Positions 45,449 through 55,809 of a stretch of 64,000 bases of DNA are shown piece after piece. Within the stretch, counting starts at the first letter, position 1; each line of letters starts with the position of its first letter. This DNA comes from Himantopus leucocephalus (taxonomy: Eukaryota > Chordata > Aves > Charadriiformes > Recurvirostridae), in assembly GCA_003993805.1 (NCBI GenBank), contig RSEF01000001.1:58883177-58947176 (forward strand), written 5' to 3'. A model generated the notes under the pieces. The model was not told where the DNA came from. It did not search any database and saw nothing but the letters and a program-made list of their open reading frames with translations. A program made the position numbers and the translations under genes.

Positions 45449-46860
45449 GGAAGATCTTTACAAAACTGCCTATGTAAATCAGGGAATTGGAGTTTCAATT
45501 TAAAAATGCAGCCAAAAGCACAGCTGATGTGGGCTCCACAGACCTTCCACCTCTATCTAAAGGCTGTTGCAAGGAGGAAAAGCAGGAATCCCACCAGGAA
45601 TGATCTGTGCACTTTTGCTCATACCACACTGTAACCTGAACTTTCCTGTCAGCATTGTCAGACAGTTTCTCCCACGTGGGCACTGTCAGTGTCAAAGTTG
45701 CATGGATAGATACGCGCAGCCATAAGGAAGCCATGCACGAGCACGCACACAGACACACACTCACACACACGGTTCAGCTCTGCTCACAGGGAAACCACAG
45801 ATGCACACTCCCATTCATAGAGGGAGCCACGCAGAGCTGCAGATGCACAACCCTACACACACCACGTCATCACCCAGACCGTCAGTCCTCCCACAAACGT
45901 TCCTCACATATCTCAGCATCTTGTCTGAAGCCCTGCATGTCCCAGCAACTCCCGTGTCTAATTAACCCACCCAGGGACCATCCAGCGTGCTAAGGGGTGA
46001 GGGTGCTCCCCATCGCACCTCCAAAGGTGCAGAGGAACACTCCTGTGCTTCCATTAGGTCTGAGGTCTCCTTCCCCACTGCTGTCTCTTACTTGCTGCCC
46101 ATCAGTCCCAGCCCTTCTTTGGTGTGTCTAGTGTGAGGACTGACAGTGTTTTCCTCCAGCAGTGGCTGCTGGCTGCCTGCCATGCCCCAGGCAGCTGTCT
46201 CTTCCCCTTCCTACTACCAAGTGAGCTTTGGAGTTTCTGTTGATGTTGTCACATGGCTGAGCGCACGAGGGTGGTTTCTTCTGGAGAAAATGCCAATTTC
46301 TCACTGTCTGCCCTAGGAGCTCTGATATTTCCCCACTCTCATATGAATCACGAGCATGAGAGCTGGAAAACCCTTGTGTGTCATCTTTTGTGACTCCCCC
46401 TTGCATCTCTCAGAGAGTGGAGGTTCGTTACCAAGGGTGGATTCTTGAGGACTTTGTCTGGTGCCACAAGAAATGATTCACATGCTGGGGCTTTATGAGT
46501 CCCCTGGGAAGGCAATTTCCCCTGATCCCTTGGAGACCATACCACCAGGAAATGCTTCCCAAGAACCAGACAAAATCTTCCATTTACTTAAGCTTATTTT
46601 CAGTTGTAGCCCCTCAGGCTGCTCTACACTTTCCTTTTAGTGGACATTCACCTGCTACTTTCACAGCCTCGCTGTACCCTGTGTGGTCACCACAGCCACC
46701 ACCCATGCATGTACAAAATCTCATTGCCATAAACCAGAGGCTCCAAAGGTCTCCGCGTGCGTACCTCCTGCCCAACCCTTTTCCCACACATGTGAAATCT
46801 CTTTCCAGAGGCACCAGCCTACTCATCCACATGTCTATAAAAAGCATCTGACTTGCAAAT

Positions 46861-46960
46861 TGAGTCAAGCCAGTCTGTCAAAAAACAGGTTGTCAACAGC
46901 AGTGCTGGCGTACAGTGGTTTATAAAAGTCCAGAGTCAGCAAGGACGCTGGATTCAGTCT
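46861..46960 (+). promoter_or_regulatory. EMP1: Candidate EMP1 core promoter: AP-1 site, TATA box, initiator
   Basis: A perfect AP-1 site TGAGTCA lies at 46861-46867, a strong TATA box TATAAAAG at 46921-46928, and an initiator-like TCAGTCT at 46954-46960. Transcription would start near 46951-46956. A second TATA-like CTATAAAAAG occurs about 85 bp upstream. Position fits: it is about 5 kb upstream of the first coding exon, and in human EMP1 a long intron 1 separates a non-coding exon 1 from the ATG exon. This is a motif-based inference; a CpG-rich start elsewhere is the alternative. Confidence 0.38.
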
Positions 46961-47037
46961 GAAACAAGAAGCAGAGCAAAGGGTGAAAGCAAAAATATCC
47001 TTCCCTGTGGTTGTTTAAAGTTGTCATGAGCTTTCTA
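46951..47037 (+). other. EMP1: Candidate EMP1 non-coding exon 1
   Basis: From the predicted start to a good donor (TCTA|GTAAGA at 47038) is about 87 nt. Spliced to the acceptor at 52056 it would give a 5' UTR of about 127 nt. It contains no ATG that would extend the EMP1 frame, since a stop precedes the EMP1 ATG in exon 2. No transcript evidence is available. Confidence 0.33.
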
Positions 47038-50000
47038 GTAAGAATGTGATGGGTCCAAAGTCACCATGCCACCAGAATATCACAGAGAACTTTACACATT
47101 TGCATCCTGCCAAAGGACACTGGGCACAGGAGAACTCATGCTTCTACCACACACAAGGGCAAGGCGTGCAGTCGTAGCAGGGCTAAGATGCAGTCAGGAC
47201 CTCAGCTCAGTCATAGGTAGAGCTACAAATTGTGCAGAAGGTTTTATCACACCCTAAGGTTTCCCCTACTGCTGACATCACGGCAGCATTGCTATTTGTA
47301 GGTTGGCTTCACACTGAGGAATCCACCAGTGATGGAGGTGGCAGTTTGCGTCTGTCTCAAAGAATATCAGATACTTTTTATTTTCTGTCCTGTCCTCTCC
47401 AATTTTCCCCTCCTTTCTGAGTGGCCTTGGCCCTGATTCAAACCACCGGTATTCCTGATGTGACTCTGTGCCACCTCAGACAGTGTCCTGGTTCATGTGC
47501 TTTCTCTAAATATTGGACCTCCTACTCTCACTGTCAGAGACAGCGTACTGGGTGAGACAGACCACTGGTCTGACTTATTGCTGCATTTCTTATATTCTGC
47601 ACTGGCAGCTGGGGAAGGCAGAATTTCTTTCATCTCAGTTGCTTTCGATCTATGGAGATTTTTGTTGACATTCTGGCCAAAAGCATTTCTGCCCTGAAAT
47701 GCCATCTTTTCCTTGTTAAGAAATTGAATGTATCAAACCCAAGGGACTTCAGCTGAAAAACTGAGTTTTAGAAGAGTCAGAGGTCACCACGGTGCTCGCA
47801 GACAGTGCGGTTTAGATGTCCTTTGCTCCCCGGACACTATAGGCTGCTATAGGCTATTGGCTGAGTTCTCACCTCAGCCAGCGTCTCTCACCATATGCCT
47901 CACCAACTCACGCTGGGAGAGGTAGTCCCAAGCAGGAACCTCAGTTCAGAGAGGAAAATGGGAATGGAAGTCAGATGAGCTACATCACTTAGAAACACTT
48001 CAAATGTGAAATATTTCAGATTTAGTTGAGAGTGCTTTGATTTTTCACCCCAAACAACCTGTTCATTCCTGCAGAAACATCCTCTCTTCCCCTCTACTAC
48101 TTTCACTGCAGTGCACTTTCTGCCAGAAGCAAAGGACCACTACCTAATCTGCCTTATCCTCTTGAGTAACCCACTCACTGTATTTGAGGAACTATACTGT
48201 TGGTGTTTGTCATATCTGCAAGTGGCACTTTGCATTCCATCCTGATGCCATGCTAAGCAGCAAACTGAGAGCAAGGACACACTTCTCCTGACTGTCGTCC
48301 AGGTAGAAGGATCCAAAACACTTAAGTAGACAGAGGGGTATTATGGGTGGCTACACTTTGCCTGCTTGAGAAGACTCTGTCTTAGTTTTCAATCGATAGT
48401 GCTTGCCTGCTTGAACTTGGACTAGGGTGCACCAGAGCTATCTGTTGTTCCTTAGTATGTGCACTCCTGCATGGGTAGCGAAATAGTCTCTATACAGATA
48501 AGAGTCTGTCATGCTTATCTGTAGGCTTTTTTGTGCTGAAGGCTGCTATGGTGATTGTTATTCATGGTTACCATTGGTGGGGCTTGCTATTTCTCCTCAT
48601 CCATCATCGCAGGAAAAGGAAACTCAGTCCGCCATCATCAGTGCAAGATCTTCTCTTGACTCACACAGGCTGTTCAGCAGGTGCATGACCTTGACTCCTT
48701 CTTCCCCACTAGCTTGTCCTATCTCAGTAGTCATTTTACTCTCATGTCTCAGCCCTGTTTTTCTTGGCTTAGCTGGGGTCTCTCCTTGGGAAGACACACC
48801 AGGAAGTTCAATGCAGGATTCACAACCTGATTGCTTGACTGGTTCTTGAGAAGTAGTCCTAAAACTGACAGCGTGTCCTGAACACTTGCAGGGTTAAATA
48901 ATTGTGGTTTTGAGAGCTTTGGGGTGAGTCAGTGGAAAAAACTGGCAGCTTTAGGAAGTCTAAGACTGACTCATAGCCCAAGAAGAGCCTGAGGAGCTCT
49001 AAATCCAGCTGCAGTTTAGGTAGGGGAATGGAAGAAAAGGCATTTGCATGCAATTGTGTCCTATTGCTCCAGCAATGTGACCCCACCCTGTAGTGGAGAA
49101 AGATGTCTCACACTTAAAAAATGGAAAGAGTATCCTGTCCGTCATCAACACTTTGCCAGCTTCTCTATCTAATGGGAGGAAAAGTCCGTCAGAGACAGAG
49201 ATGACTCTATTTCAATGCCATTCGTTCACCCACTGCTCCTTTGGGATTGTTCTGTAGCGTTTTATTTAAAAGGCAGGGAGAGATGAAGGAAGGGGAAAGT
49301 GAATGAATAGAGAGGGAGGCTTGTGCTTTAACTCACAAAGAATCAAAACTAAGCTGTGAGCACATATCCCTGGGGGAGTTTGCATTTGATAGTGTGTGTA
49401 TTCAGGGAGAGGTGCTGACGTTCTCAGGAAGTAGGTGCACTGAAAGCACCTGAACTAACAGTGCTCTCCAGCAGTGTGAGAACAGGGCAGAAAAAGCAAA
49501 GGGAATAAAGGATTTGGGTTTTTTCTTAGCATATTGGTCAAAGTTCTGGGTGTGGGGTTTTTTTTTTTTTACATTGACAAGTAACATTTATCTCTCATTT
49601 TCATTTCTGAATGCAAACAGAAGATGTATTTAAAAGAACTGTTCTAGTCCTTTAGGGTGTCATGAAAGTAGGTTTTTAGTCTTTCAAGTACAGGGCTTTT
49701 TTGAAGGTCCTCAAAAATAATCGGCAAAAAACCTGCTGAATTAGTTTTTAAAGAGGTCATGGAGAAATACGTTCATCTAAGAAAGAAGAAAGTTTAGCCA
49801 CTGTTCAGTAAAGGCAAATTTCTTAGCAGGCAAATTTGCCACGATTGGTGTATGCATACCAATACGCTATGGTGGTAAGAGCACTCATTACAGTTTGTGT
49901 AAGAACCAAGGTAATCAGAAAAAAGGATGACAAGTAGTCAAAGGGATGGGAAGATTTGACTCAGAGGCTCTATTCAAGGCACCTGCTGCAGATATATAAC

Positions 50001-52055
50001 TCAGTCATGGCAACAGCAAGTTTCTCAGCTCAAAGTACAGTGGCAATATCCCTATCAGTTGCCATCCAGCATTTTGAAATCCTCGTTGCTTTTGTAATCA
50101 ATGGAAAGAAGGGGTTTAATGCTCAGGTCAGGTGTGTTCATGTGGTAGCCTGCATATAGCATTGAGAACCCGGATTTAGTGGTGCTGAACTCATAAATGA
50201 CTGTCACTACAGTCAGAGAAGAACCCCTAAGAAGGCTGTACTTGCTCCAAGATCATCACTGAGAGAGGTACTGTGGCAACAGAGGGCACAGTGACCAGGC
50301 CATCTGGGCAAATGAGGCTGTAGAGCCTGAGGCGTTTGCTAGGACACCCCAAAGCAGACAAGCAAGCCCAGCCCATGTTCAGCAAGCTAGGGCTAAACAA
50401 CTCCAGAGAGTTCTCCCAGATGAAGGACAAGTTGTTGCTGAGGAGACAGGGCCAGTCACCAAACCTAATCTGTCCTTCTAAGGAATGGCCTCGTTTGGGT
50501 GGGAGGAGTGACCTAACAGAGCTGGTTCCTTGAGATCCTGAACTCAAGGAACACCTCCTGGTCATCAGCTAATGCTGAACTGGACAAAAAGCCACTGATG
50601 GAGAAGCCTCCCTGCCTGCTGTGGTTTGGGAAACTGTATCCAAAACAGTGCAAGGAATAGCTGCAGCACTTTACAGGAATACACTCCCACACATGGCCAC
50701 AATGAGAGGAAAGACAGGAGTGGAGAAGGTGGAGTCACTGAGTAAAAAAAAAATATGCATTTGTGGGACTTTACAAAGCCTTTTGTTACAGTTTGCATGA
50801 AAGACATCATGAAGTATAATTGTGTTGTTCCATGACAATGTTACCACACCCTGTACAAATGGTGACAGCATCAAACCTTACCTGAGTCACCTGGACCAAA
50901 ATAACTTGACAGCCAACATTAGTCACAGACTTGGTACTGCTCTTCAGTACCAGCACTACCAAGAGAAAGAGCAACACAGCCCTATGAAACTTTCTAGGAA
51001 GCAGTCTTTCACAGGCCACAGAGTGGACCCAGTAAACTTCTCTGCCTGATTTCTGTGGCTATACTGCACGATTACTAATAAATGCCTGGAAGGAGGGGAA
51101 ATATGCTCGCTCACTTCATGTGAATTGTCAGCACTCGCTCTCACAGCTTAGATTTGTTCCTTGTATTTCACGTTTTCAGGGGAGAAGTCAGCAGCCTTGA
51201 CGGACAGTGTCATGAGAGGTATCTAAAGGACGTTCCCCTCCCTTTCCAATCACATGTTCATGAAGGACAGGGAATCTTAGAAAAAGTAAAAGCTCGCAGG
51301 GTACAGAAGCAAAAAAAAAAACCCCAAAACAAACCAAAGAGGAATTTGCATTACAAGAGAATCTAATTGCAGTAATAAAGTGATCTGCATGCGTCAAGTT
51401 TTAAAAGGGAAACAGGCAGTTTTCATTGAAAACCTGAGCATCTTCCTCTGCCCCAGAACACCTCAGTGGTGTTTCTGTGGTGGTTATTCTCCTCTTCACA
51501 TAATGGAGCAGGCCATTGAGTAGGAGTAGTCCCCAGTCCACTCTCCACCGCTGCTCAACACCTGATGCACCCAGGAGCACACAGTCGTCCACTCCACACC
51601 ACCTGTCCATGTCCCAGACCAGTTGGAGGAGGCTGTGCCATGAGAGGGAAAGGGAGAACAGGAAGAGAAAATCTTTCCTGACCTCTGTGAATCCTGTGGG
51701 CAAAAACTCCTCTTCCTGGAGTGTAGGCCTGGAGTATGGTATTTTTACTTTACATAACCACACACCAATTTAAGCAATACGCTCAGGCTATTTTTAAAAT
51801 GCCCCCAAGCTAACTACCCCTGTTCTACATCTCCTCCCAAACTGGTTCCTTTACCTCCAGGCTTTCTTTAACCTCTTGAGCAACTCCCTTGCAGATTTTG
51901 ACAAAGGTTTTAGCAATGTTTTTTTGTGACTACATGCTTCCAGAATGGATTTAAGATCAACCTGTTTTCTTGCATGTAAACAAAGCTTATAGTAATGCTA
52001 TTCTTTGATTCAGCCCTTCCCTTCACCTCCTCCCTCTATTCTTGTTCTCCTCCAG
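47038..52055 (+). other. EMP1: Probable EMP1 intron 1
   Basis: About 5 kb lies between the candidate exon 1 and the ATG exon. It ends in a good polypyrimidine tract and acceptor (TTCTCCTCCAG, ending at 52055). I recognise no repeat element or RNA gene in it; the only simple sequence is a T run near 49557-49570. Open frames here are short and without homology that I know. Confidence 0.45.
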
Positions 52056-52095
52056 AGCTTTCTCTATTGGTGACACCACCTAGAAGGGACCCAAG
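52056..52095 (+). other. EMP1: EMP1 exon 2, 5' UTR part
   Basis: The acceptor CTCCTCCAG is followed by 40 nt before the ATG. An in-frame TAG at 52081-52083 lies five codons upstream of the start, which fixes the EMP1 initiation codon at 52096. The start context CCCAAGATGT has a purine at -3 (A) but lacks G at +4. Confidence 0.85.
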
Positions 52096-54225
52096 ATGTT
52101 GGTGCTACTGGCTGGTATCTTTGTGGTTCACATCGCCACTGTCATCATGCTCTTCGTCTCCACCATCGCCAACGTAAGTAGAGACCACCCTAGATGAGAC
52201 AGGGCTACCGCCTTCCACAGCAGTAGCCACCCCTTCATACGGCTCAAGGGGGGACAGGCGCGTGGGACCTCAGGTCTATAGGTGAGGGACACCCACTCAC
52301 GGCCATGAGCTATGGGTGAAGCAGTGATGGGTGTGCTCAGGGAGCAGAAAGGCAGCCGGGGTGGTACAGGAGGCAGCCTCCACCTGCCGCCCCCAACTCC
52401 CAAATCCCAGAGCCAACAGCGCCTCAACGCTTTTCATCCAAGAGAGCGCAAAGAGGAGCAGGGGAGATCAGCAGATGACAGCTCTGAAACGGTATTTATC
52501 ATCCCATCTGGCGGCCAGGCTGTCGCACAACTGGACGCCGCCCCATGCCCGTCTGTTTTGACGGCAACAGCCCGTTGCTGGGGGCTGGGGGGCGGCCACA
52601 AGCGCAGCTCCCACCGCGGCTCCTCATGGAAAGCCCAAGGGAAGGGGGGGACCCCCGGCGCCGGGGAAACCCGGGGTGAGGGTGACCTCTGGCGGCCCGG
52701 CGGGGGCGGCGGCGCAGCCGGGGTCCCCCCGCGCCCCTCCTGGGGGGATTTTGGGGTCCCTCGTACCCGCCTCGGCGGCTTGCTCGCCTCATTGTGCCTT
52801 CCTGCCGCCTGGTACAGGGAGAGGATGCTCTGAGCGATTCCCGCCCCCCCGCCCCCGATCATGGGAACAGACTTCCCCCGTGTTTTGCCTGGACCAAATG
52901 CCTCCTGGCTTTGGAAGCCTGCGTCATCTCCCACCCGCTTCAGCTGTTCATCTGCTGCCAACACATGCTGAATTTTTTCAGCTCTCTGTCTCGTGGCACT
53001 GGGGCTACTCTTGCTCCCCTTATGGTTCAGTCTGACAACTGGCCAGAAGATCAAGGCAGCACCCCCGTGACACGACACCGTTTTGTCCTGTTTTAGGTTT
53101 GGATGGTGGGTTCTTCCAACTTAGGAAATGTCTCAACGGGACTCTGGCTACTGTGCAACCAGACCTGCGAGCAGCTGCCGGTCAACAGTCGTGATGAGGG
53201 TAAGCTACATCTGCATTTTCATTGTGGTGATGAATTGCAGGACGTTTACGCATAATACCAAGGCTGAGTCCTGACCTCAAACCTATTCCCTGTGTGTTCA
53301 CAGCTTCCCTCAAAGCCGTGCAAGCCTTTATGATCCTCTCGATCATTTTCTCCGTCATCGCGCTTGTCATGTTCATTGTCCAGCTGTTCACCCTGGAGAA
53401 AGGCAAACGTTTCTACCTCACTGGAGCCATCATGCTGGTTTGCTGTAAGTATGCACGCCTTGCGATAGCGCTGCCTCTGTCCCGCTGCCTCTCTCCCGCT
53501 GCCTCTGCGAGCACAAGTAGCCACACGTCTGCCACATGTGGCCATTGCGGGAGGTTGTCAACCAGCTAAAAGTTTCAAGGGGCCCATTTTTTGATAAAAC
53601 AAAGCACTGAGGAATTGGAAAGTTGGTTTGTTTTTTTTTACTGTGTATAACGAAAATATTTCCAGGTTTTCATTAGAAAACCCCAGTGGGTTTTGCAAAA
53701 TACCTTTGAAAGACAACAAAAAGGATTCAAGTGTTTGGTGGGGCAGGGGAGTAAACAGTTAGACAGCTACGGCTCATGGGATTCAACACATAGCACCAAA
53801 CTGTCTGCACATCTTATTACTGATTTCCTCCCAACAAAGGTTTATTCCCCATGGCACCCACTAAACAAGCCCCAAGTGTCTTATGTCATCACGTCTGCAA
53901 GAGAAATCCTCCATAAATAAGCCTAATGGGCAGCAGACCCTCTCTCATATGGCACAAAACATGCATTACGATCTCAGGGGACAGCGGCACTTCAGAAGTC
54001 CTGCAGCAATGCTGGTTTCTGTGCGTTTCCCAACTCTCTTTTCTCCCCTTCCTTCCCACAGGGATGTGCATTCTGATTGGAGTCTCCATTTACACAGCTC
54101 GGTTCACAGGCAAGGTGCCCATGTCCACAAGTTCTCACCATGGCTACTGCTTCATATTGGCCTGGATCTGCTTTTGCTTCAGTTTCATCATCGGCATCCT
54201 CTACCTTGTTCTTAGGAAAAAATAA
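52096..54225 (+). CDS. EMP1: EMP1, epithelial membrane protein 1 (four coding exons)
   Basis: Coding exons are 52096-52173, 53097-53199, 53304-53444 and 54062-54225, all with GT/AG boundaries and phases 0,1,1, giving 161 aa (human EMP1, 157 aa as I recall). TM1 is residues 1-26, and this stretch appears identical to human EMP1. The first extracellular loop carries the PMP22/claudin signature W28...GLW(41-43)..C46...C50 and sequons at N37 and N47. TM2 is about 66-91, TM3 about 97-120 and TM4 about 135-157, ending in the cytoplasmic tail RKK. The blocks [12 protein letters not shown] and [20 protein letters not shown] are diagnostic for EMP1 against EMP2, EMP3 and PMP22. EMP1 is a plasma-membrane protein of epithelia linked to cell contact, proliferation and differentiation. 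The loop between W28 and C50 is the most diverged part. The gene is intact and divergent from GSG1. Confidence 0.97.
52540..52860. promoter_or_regulatory. CpG-rich island inside EMP1 intron 2
   Basis: This is the most CpG-dense stretch in the window, with many CGGCGG, GGCGCC and CGCGC strings and several G-runs able to form quadruplexes. It lies wholly inside the intron between EMP1 exons 2 and 3. Overlapping chance frames of 97-214 codons on both strands come from its composition. It may be an internal promoter, an enhancer CpG island or a GC-biased gene-conversion hotspot; the sequence alone cannot decide. Confidence 0.5.
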
Positions 54226-54738
54226 GGCTGATGGGAGTCTAGGGGAGAGGGTTGGCTACTGGGAATGGGGAAGAATTGCTCTGCTGAGAGAACTGTTGGG
54301 CCAATAGAAAAAGATGGAAACAGCCACCATCATCACCACTGCCGCCACCACAGAAAAATCACTAACAAAGCTAGAATCTGCAGAAACTCCTTCACCAAAG
54401 AGAGGGAGAAACAGCTCCAACTGATCTAGCACTCCTGGGCCTTTTGCACCAGAAATCTGGAGGTGACCCAGGCAGCTGTTCTCCTTTTCTGCAAAGTTAT
54501 GTCATACCTTCACAAAGCTTCAAGCTCAGCAGTGATGATTGAAGGGCACCACACACACAAAAAAAAGGGCTACATCTTTTTCCCTTCCTAGAGCCCTTCT
54601 CACTTACCTTTTGGTGTGCCTTGTGGGTTGGGCACTGAGGCTTATGACCCCTTTTTTTGTCCATGGAAACAAACGGGATGGGCCTTTTGTTACATTTATA
54701 TATATAGATATATATGCACATATGTGAAAGTTAAAGAC

Positions 54739-54744
54739 ATTAAA
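54739..54744 (+). terminator. EMP1: Possible proximal EMP1 poly(A) signal (ATTAAA)
   Basis: ATTAAA about 515 nt after the stop lies in an A/T-rich stretch. Use here would give a short UTR lacking the SINE, the CT repeat and the Pumilio-type site. No strong GU-rich downstream element was seen. Confidence 0.25.
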
Positions 54745-54906
54745 TTGAGAAGCAACCAATAGAAATCAGATTAAATTACTATTAAAAATATCTACAGAAA
54801 TAAGGCAGCAATTTTTTTTTTTTTTTGCTGCTCTGTTTGCTATTTGACATTCCCATGGTTGAATCAGATTGAGGTAGGAAGGGCAAATTTACAGGTGTGG
54901 ATGATG

Positions 54907-54932
<26 letters not shown>
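54907..54932 (+). repeat. (GA)13 microsatellite in EMP1 3' UTR
   Basis: A pure GA run of 26 nt in the transcript. It is far enough from the (CT)n run at 55605 that the two could pair as inverted complementary arms in the EMP1 mRNA. Confidence 0.92.
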
Positions 54933-54937
<5 letters not shown>

Positions 54938-55254
54938 TGGGGGTGAAGATACACAGGGGTTCCTAATTACAGAGGATGCAGTTGCTCTATGAGGCACATG
55001 CAGGGAGGGAATCGTTTGGGTGTGTGTCTACAGTAAAATCTTCTGTTCAGCTCCAGAACACGGTAACAGGGCTGCAACACTGCAGATCTTTGCTGAGACA
55101 AGTCCTTGTCTGTAGGCAGGGTTTTTTTCCCACATTGTCACCCAGGACATGGTATTAATTGAGAGCCTCACCTTATGACACAGCTCATCTCAAAGGCAGA
55201 TGGTACTGGTTAGCAGAGGAAATGTATTCCCTAATGAGAGATTTGGAGACATGA

Positions 55255-55375
55255 GGCGGGGCTTGTGAGTTCTGCTGCTTGCTGCCCAACCTTAGGCCAG
55301 TCACTTAACCCGGTGCTTTTCCATCTGCCAAATTCTTCCATAAAACTATACCTACCTCCCAGGGTTGCTGAGAGA
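55255..55375 (+). mobile_element. MIR-like SINE in EMP1 3' UTR
   Basis: The order of blocks follows the MIR core: GCTGCCCAACCTTAGGCCAGTCACTTAACC, then CCATCTGCCAAATTCTTCC, then ACTATACCTACCTCCCAGGGTTGCTGAGAG. These correspond to the MIR phrases for the conserved core and 3' part. MIRs are rare and very old in birds. Confidence 0.75.
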
Positions 55376-55604
55376 TTTGAAGTCCATTCTGTAATACGAG
55401 GTCCCCATGTGAAAGGTTGGAATGGGAAAGTTAAGGCATTGCTACTGCCGCAACCCACAAATTTCTGTCAGTTCCAAGAATCTTAGTCACAAGTGGCATT
55501 CAGAAGGGACAAGAGGTCAAAACTTCCTGTGACTCCATCCACAACTAAAAGGCAGAGAGTGTAAAAAACCATGCAGGTGCAGATTGTGCATGGATGCTAT
55601 TTAC

Positions 55605-55624
55605 CTCTCTCTCTCTCTCTCTCT
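55605..55624 (+). repeat. (CT)10 microsatellite in EMP1 3' UTR
   Basis: A pure CT run followed by CTTT/CTGT-type imperfect units. It is complementary to the upstream (GA)13. Confidence 0.9.
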
Positions 55625-55738
55625 TTCTGTCTCTTTCTGTTACATTTTCTTCTTATGTAGACTTTATCAGTTTGGTGGATATATTCTAGTACTGTATGTT
55701 GCTGTTTCATTAACAAAGGTTATTTCATATATAGTCAT

Positions 55739-55746
55739 TGTAAATA
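55739..55746 (+). promoter_or_regulatory. EMP1: Pumilio response element in EMP1 3' UTR
   Basis: TGTAAATA matches the TGTANATA consensus and lies about 40 nt before the poly(A) signal in an A/U-rich stretch. Function is inferred from the motif alone. Confidence 0.4.
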
Positions 55747-55782
55747 TTTTGAAATGCATATTTTTAACTTTGAGGGTATAAA

Positions 55783-55788
55783 AATAAA
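55783..55788 (+). terminator. EMP1: EMP1 poly(A) signal (AATAAA)
   Basis: A canonical AATAAA, with a U/GU-rich downstream stretch (GTTTTGCTTTGGTGTTTTT) beginning about 25 nt later. Cleavage is expected near 55805. Confidence 0.82.
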
Positions 55789-55809
55789 ATCTGATTCCCT
55801 TTATTATAA

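Larger units (their letters stand above)
10000..46850. other. Intergenic interval between GSG1 and EMP1, no coding gene recognised
   Basis: This 37 kb interval separates the divergent genes. Apart from the candidate GSG1 exon 1, CR1 fragments and simple repeats listed separately, I recognise no exon, tRNA or other RNA gene. Open frames up to 227 codons occur (18.6-19.3, 34.1-34.8, 40.8-41.5 kb) but have low-complexity or random-looking composition and overlap on several frames. Two blocks are richer in G+C and CpG (about 18600-19170 and 40600-41450) and could hold regulatory or lncRNA starts. AT-rich, transposon-free blocks at 19200-19430 and 19730-19870 look like candidate conserved non-coding elements. 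EMP1 enhancers would be expected in this interval, but none can be proven from one sequence. Confidence 0.6.
54226..55808 (+). other. EMP1: EMP1 3' UTR
   Basis: About 1.58 kb from the stop codon to the cleavage region after AATAAA at 55783-55788. It contains an A/T-rich segment with ATTAAA at 54739, a (GA)13 run, a MIR-like SINE, a (CT)n run and an A/U-rich terminal 150 nt with a Pumilio-type element. The long UTR fits the EMP1 family member. The last 150 nt look the most conserved-like. Confidence 0.78.

Noticed and set aside
52312..53078. Open frames of 173 and 214 codons on opposite strands
   Set aside because: They overlap each other inside the CpG-rich EMP1 intron 2, run into EMP1 splice sites, and have proline/glycine/arginine-rich composition produced by GC bias.
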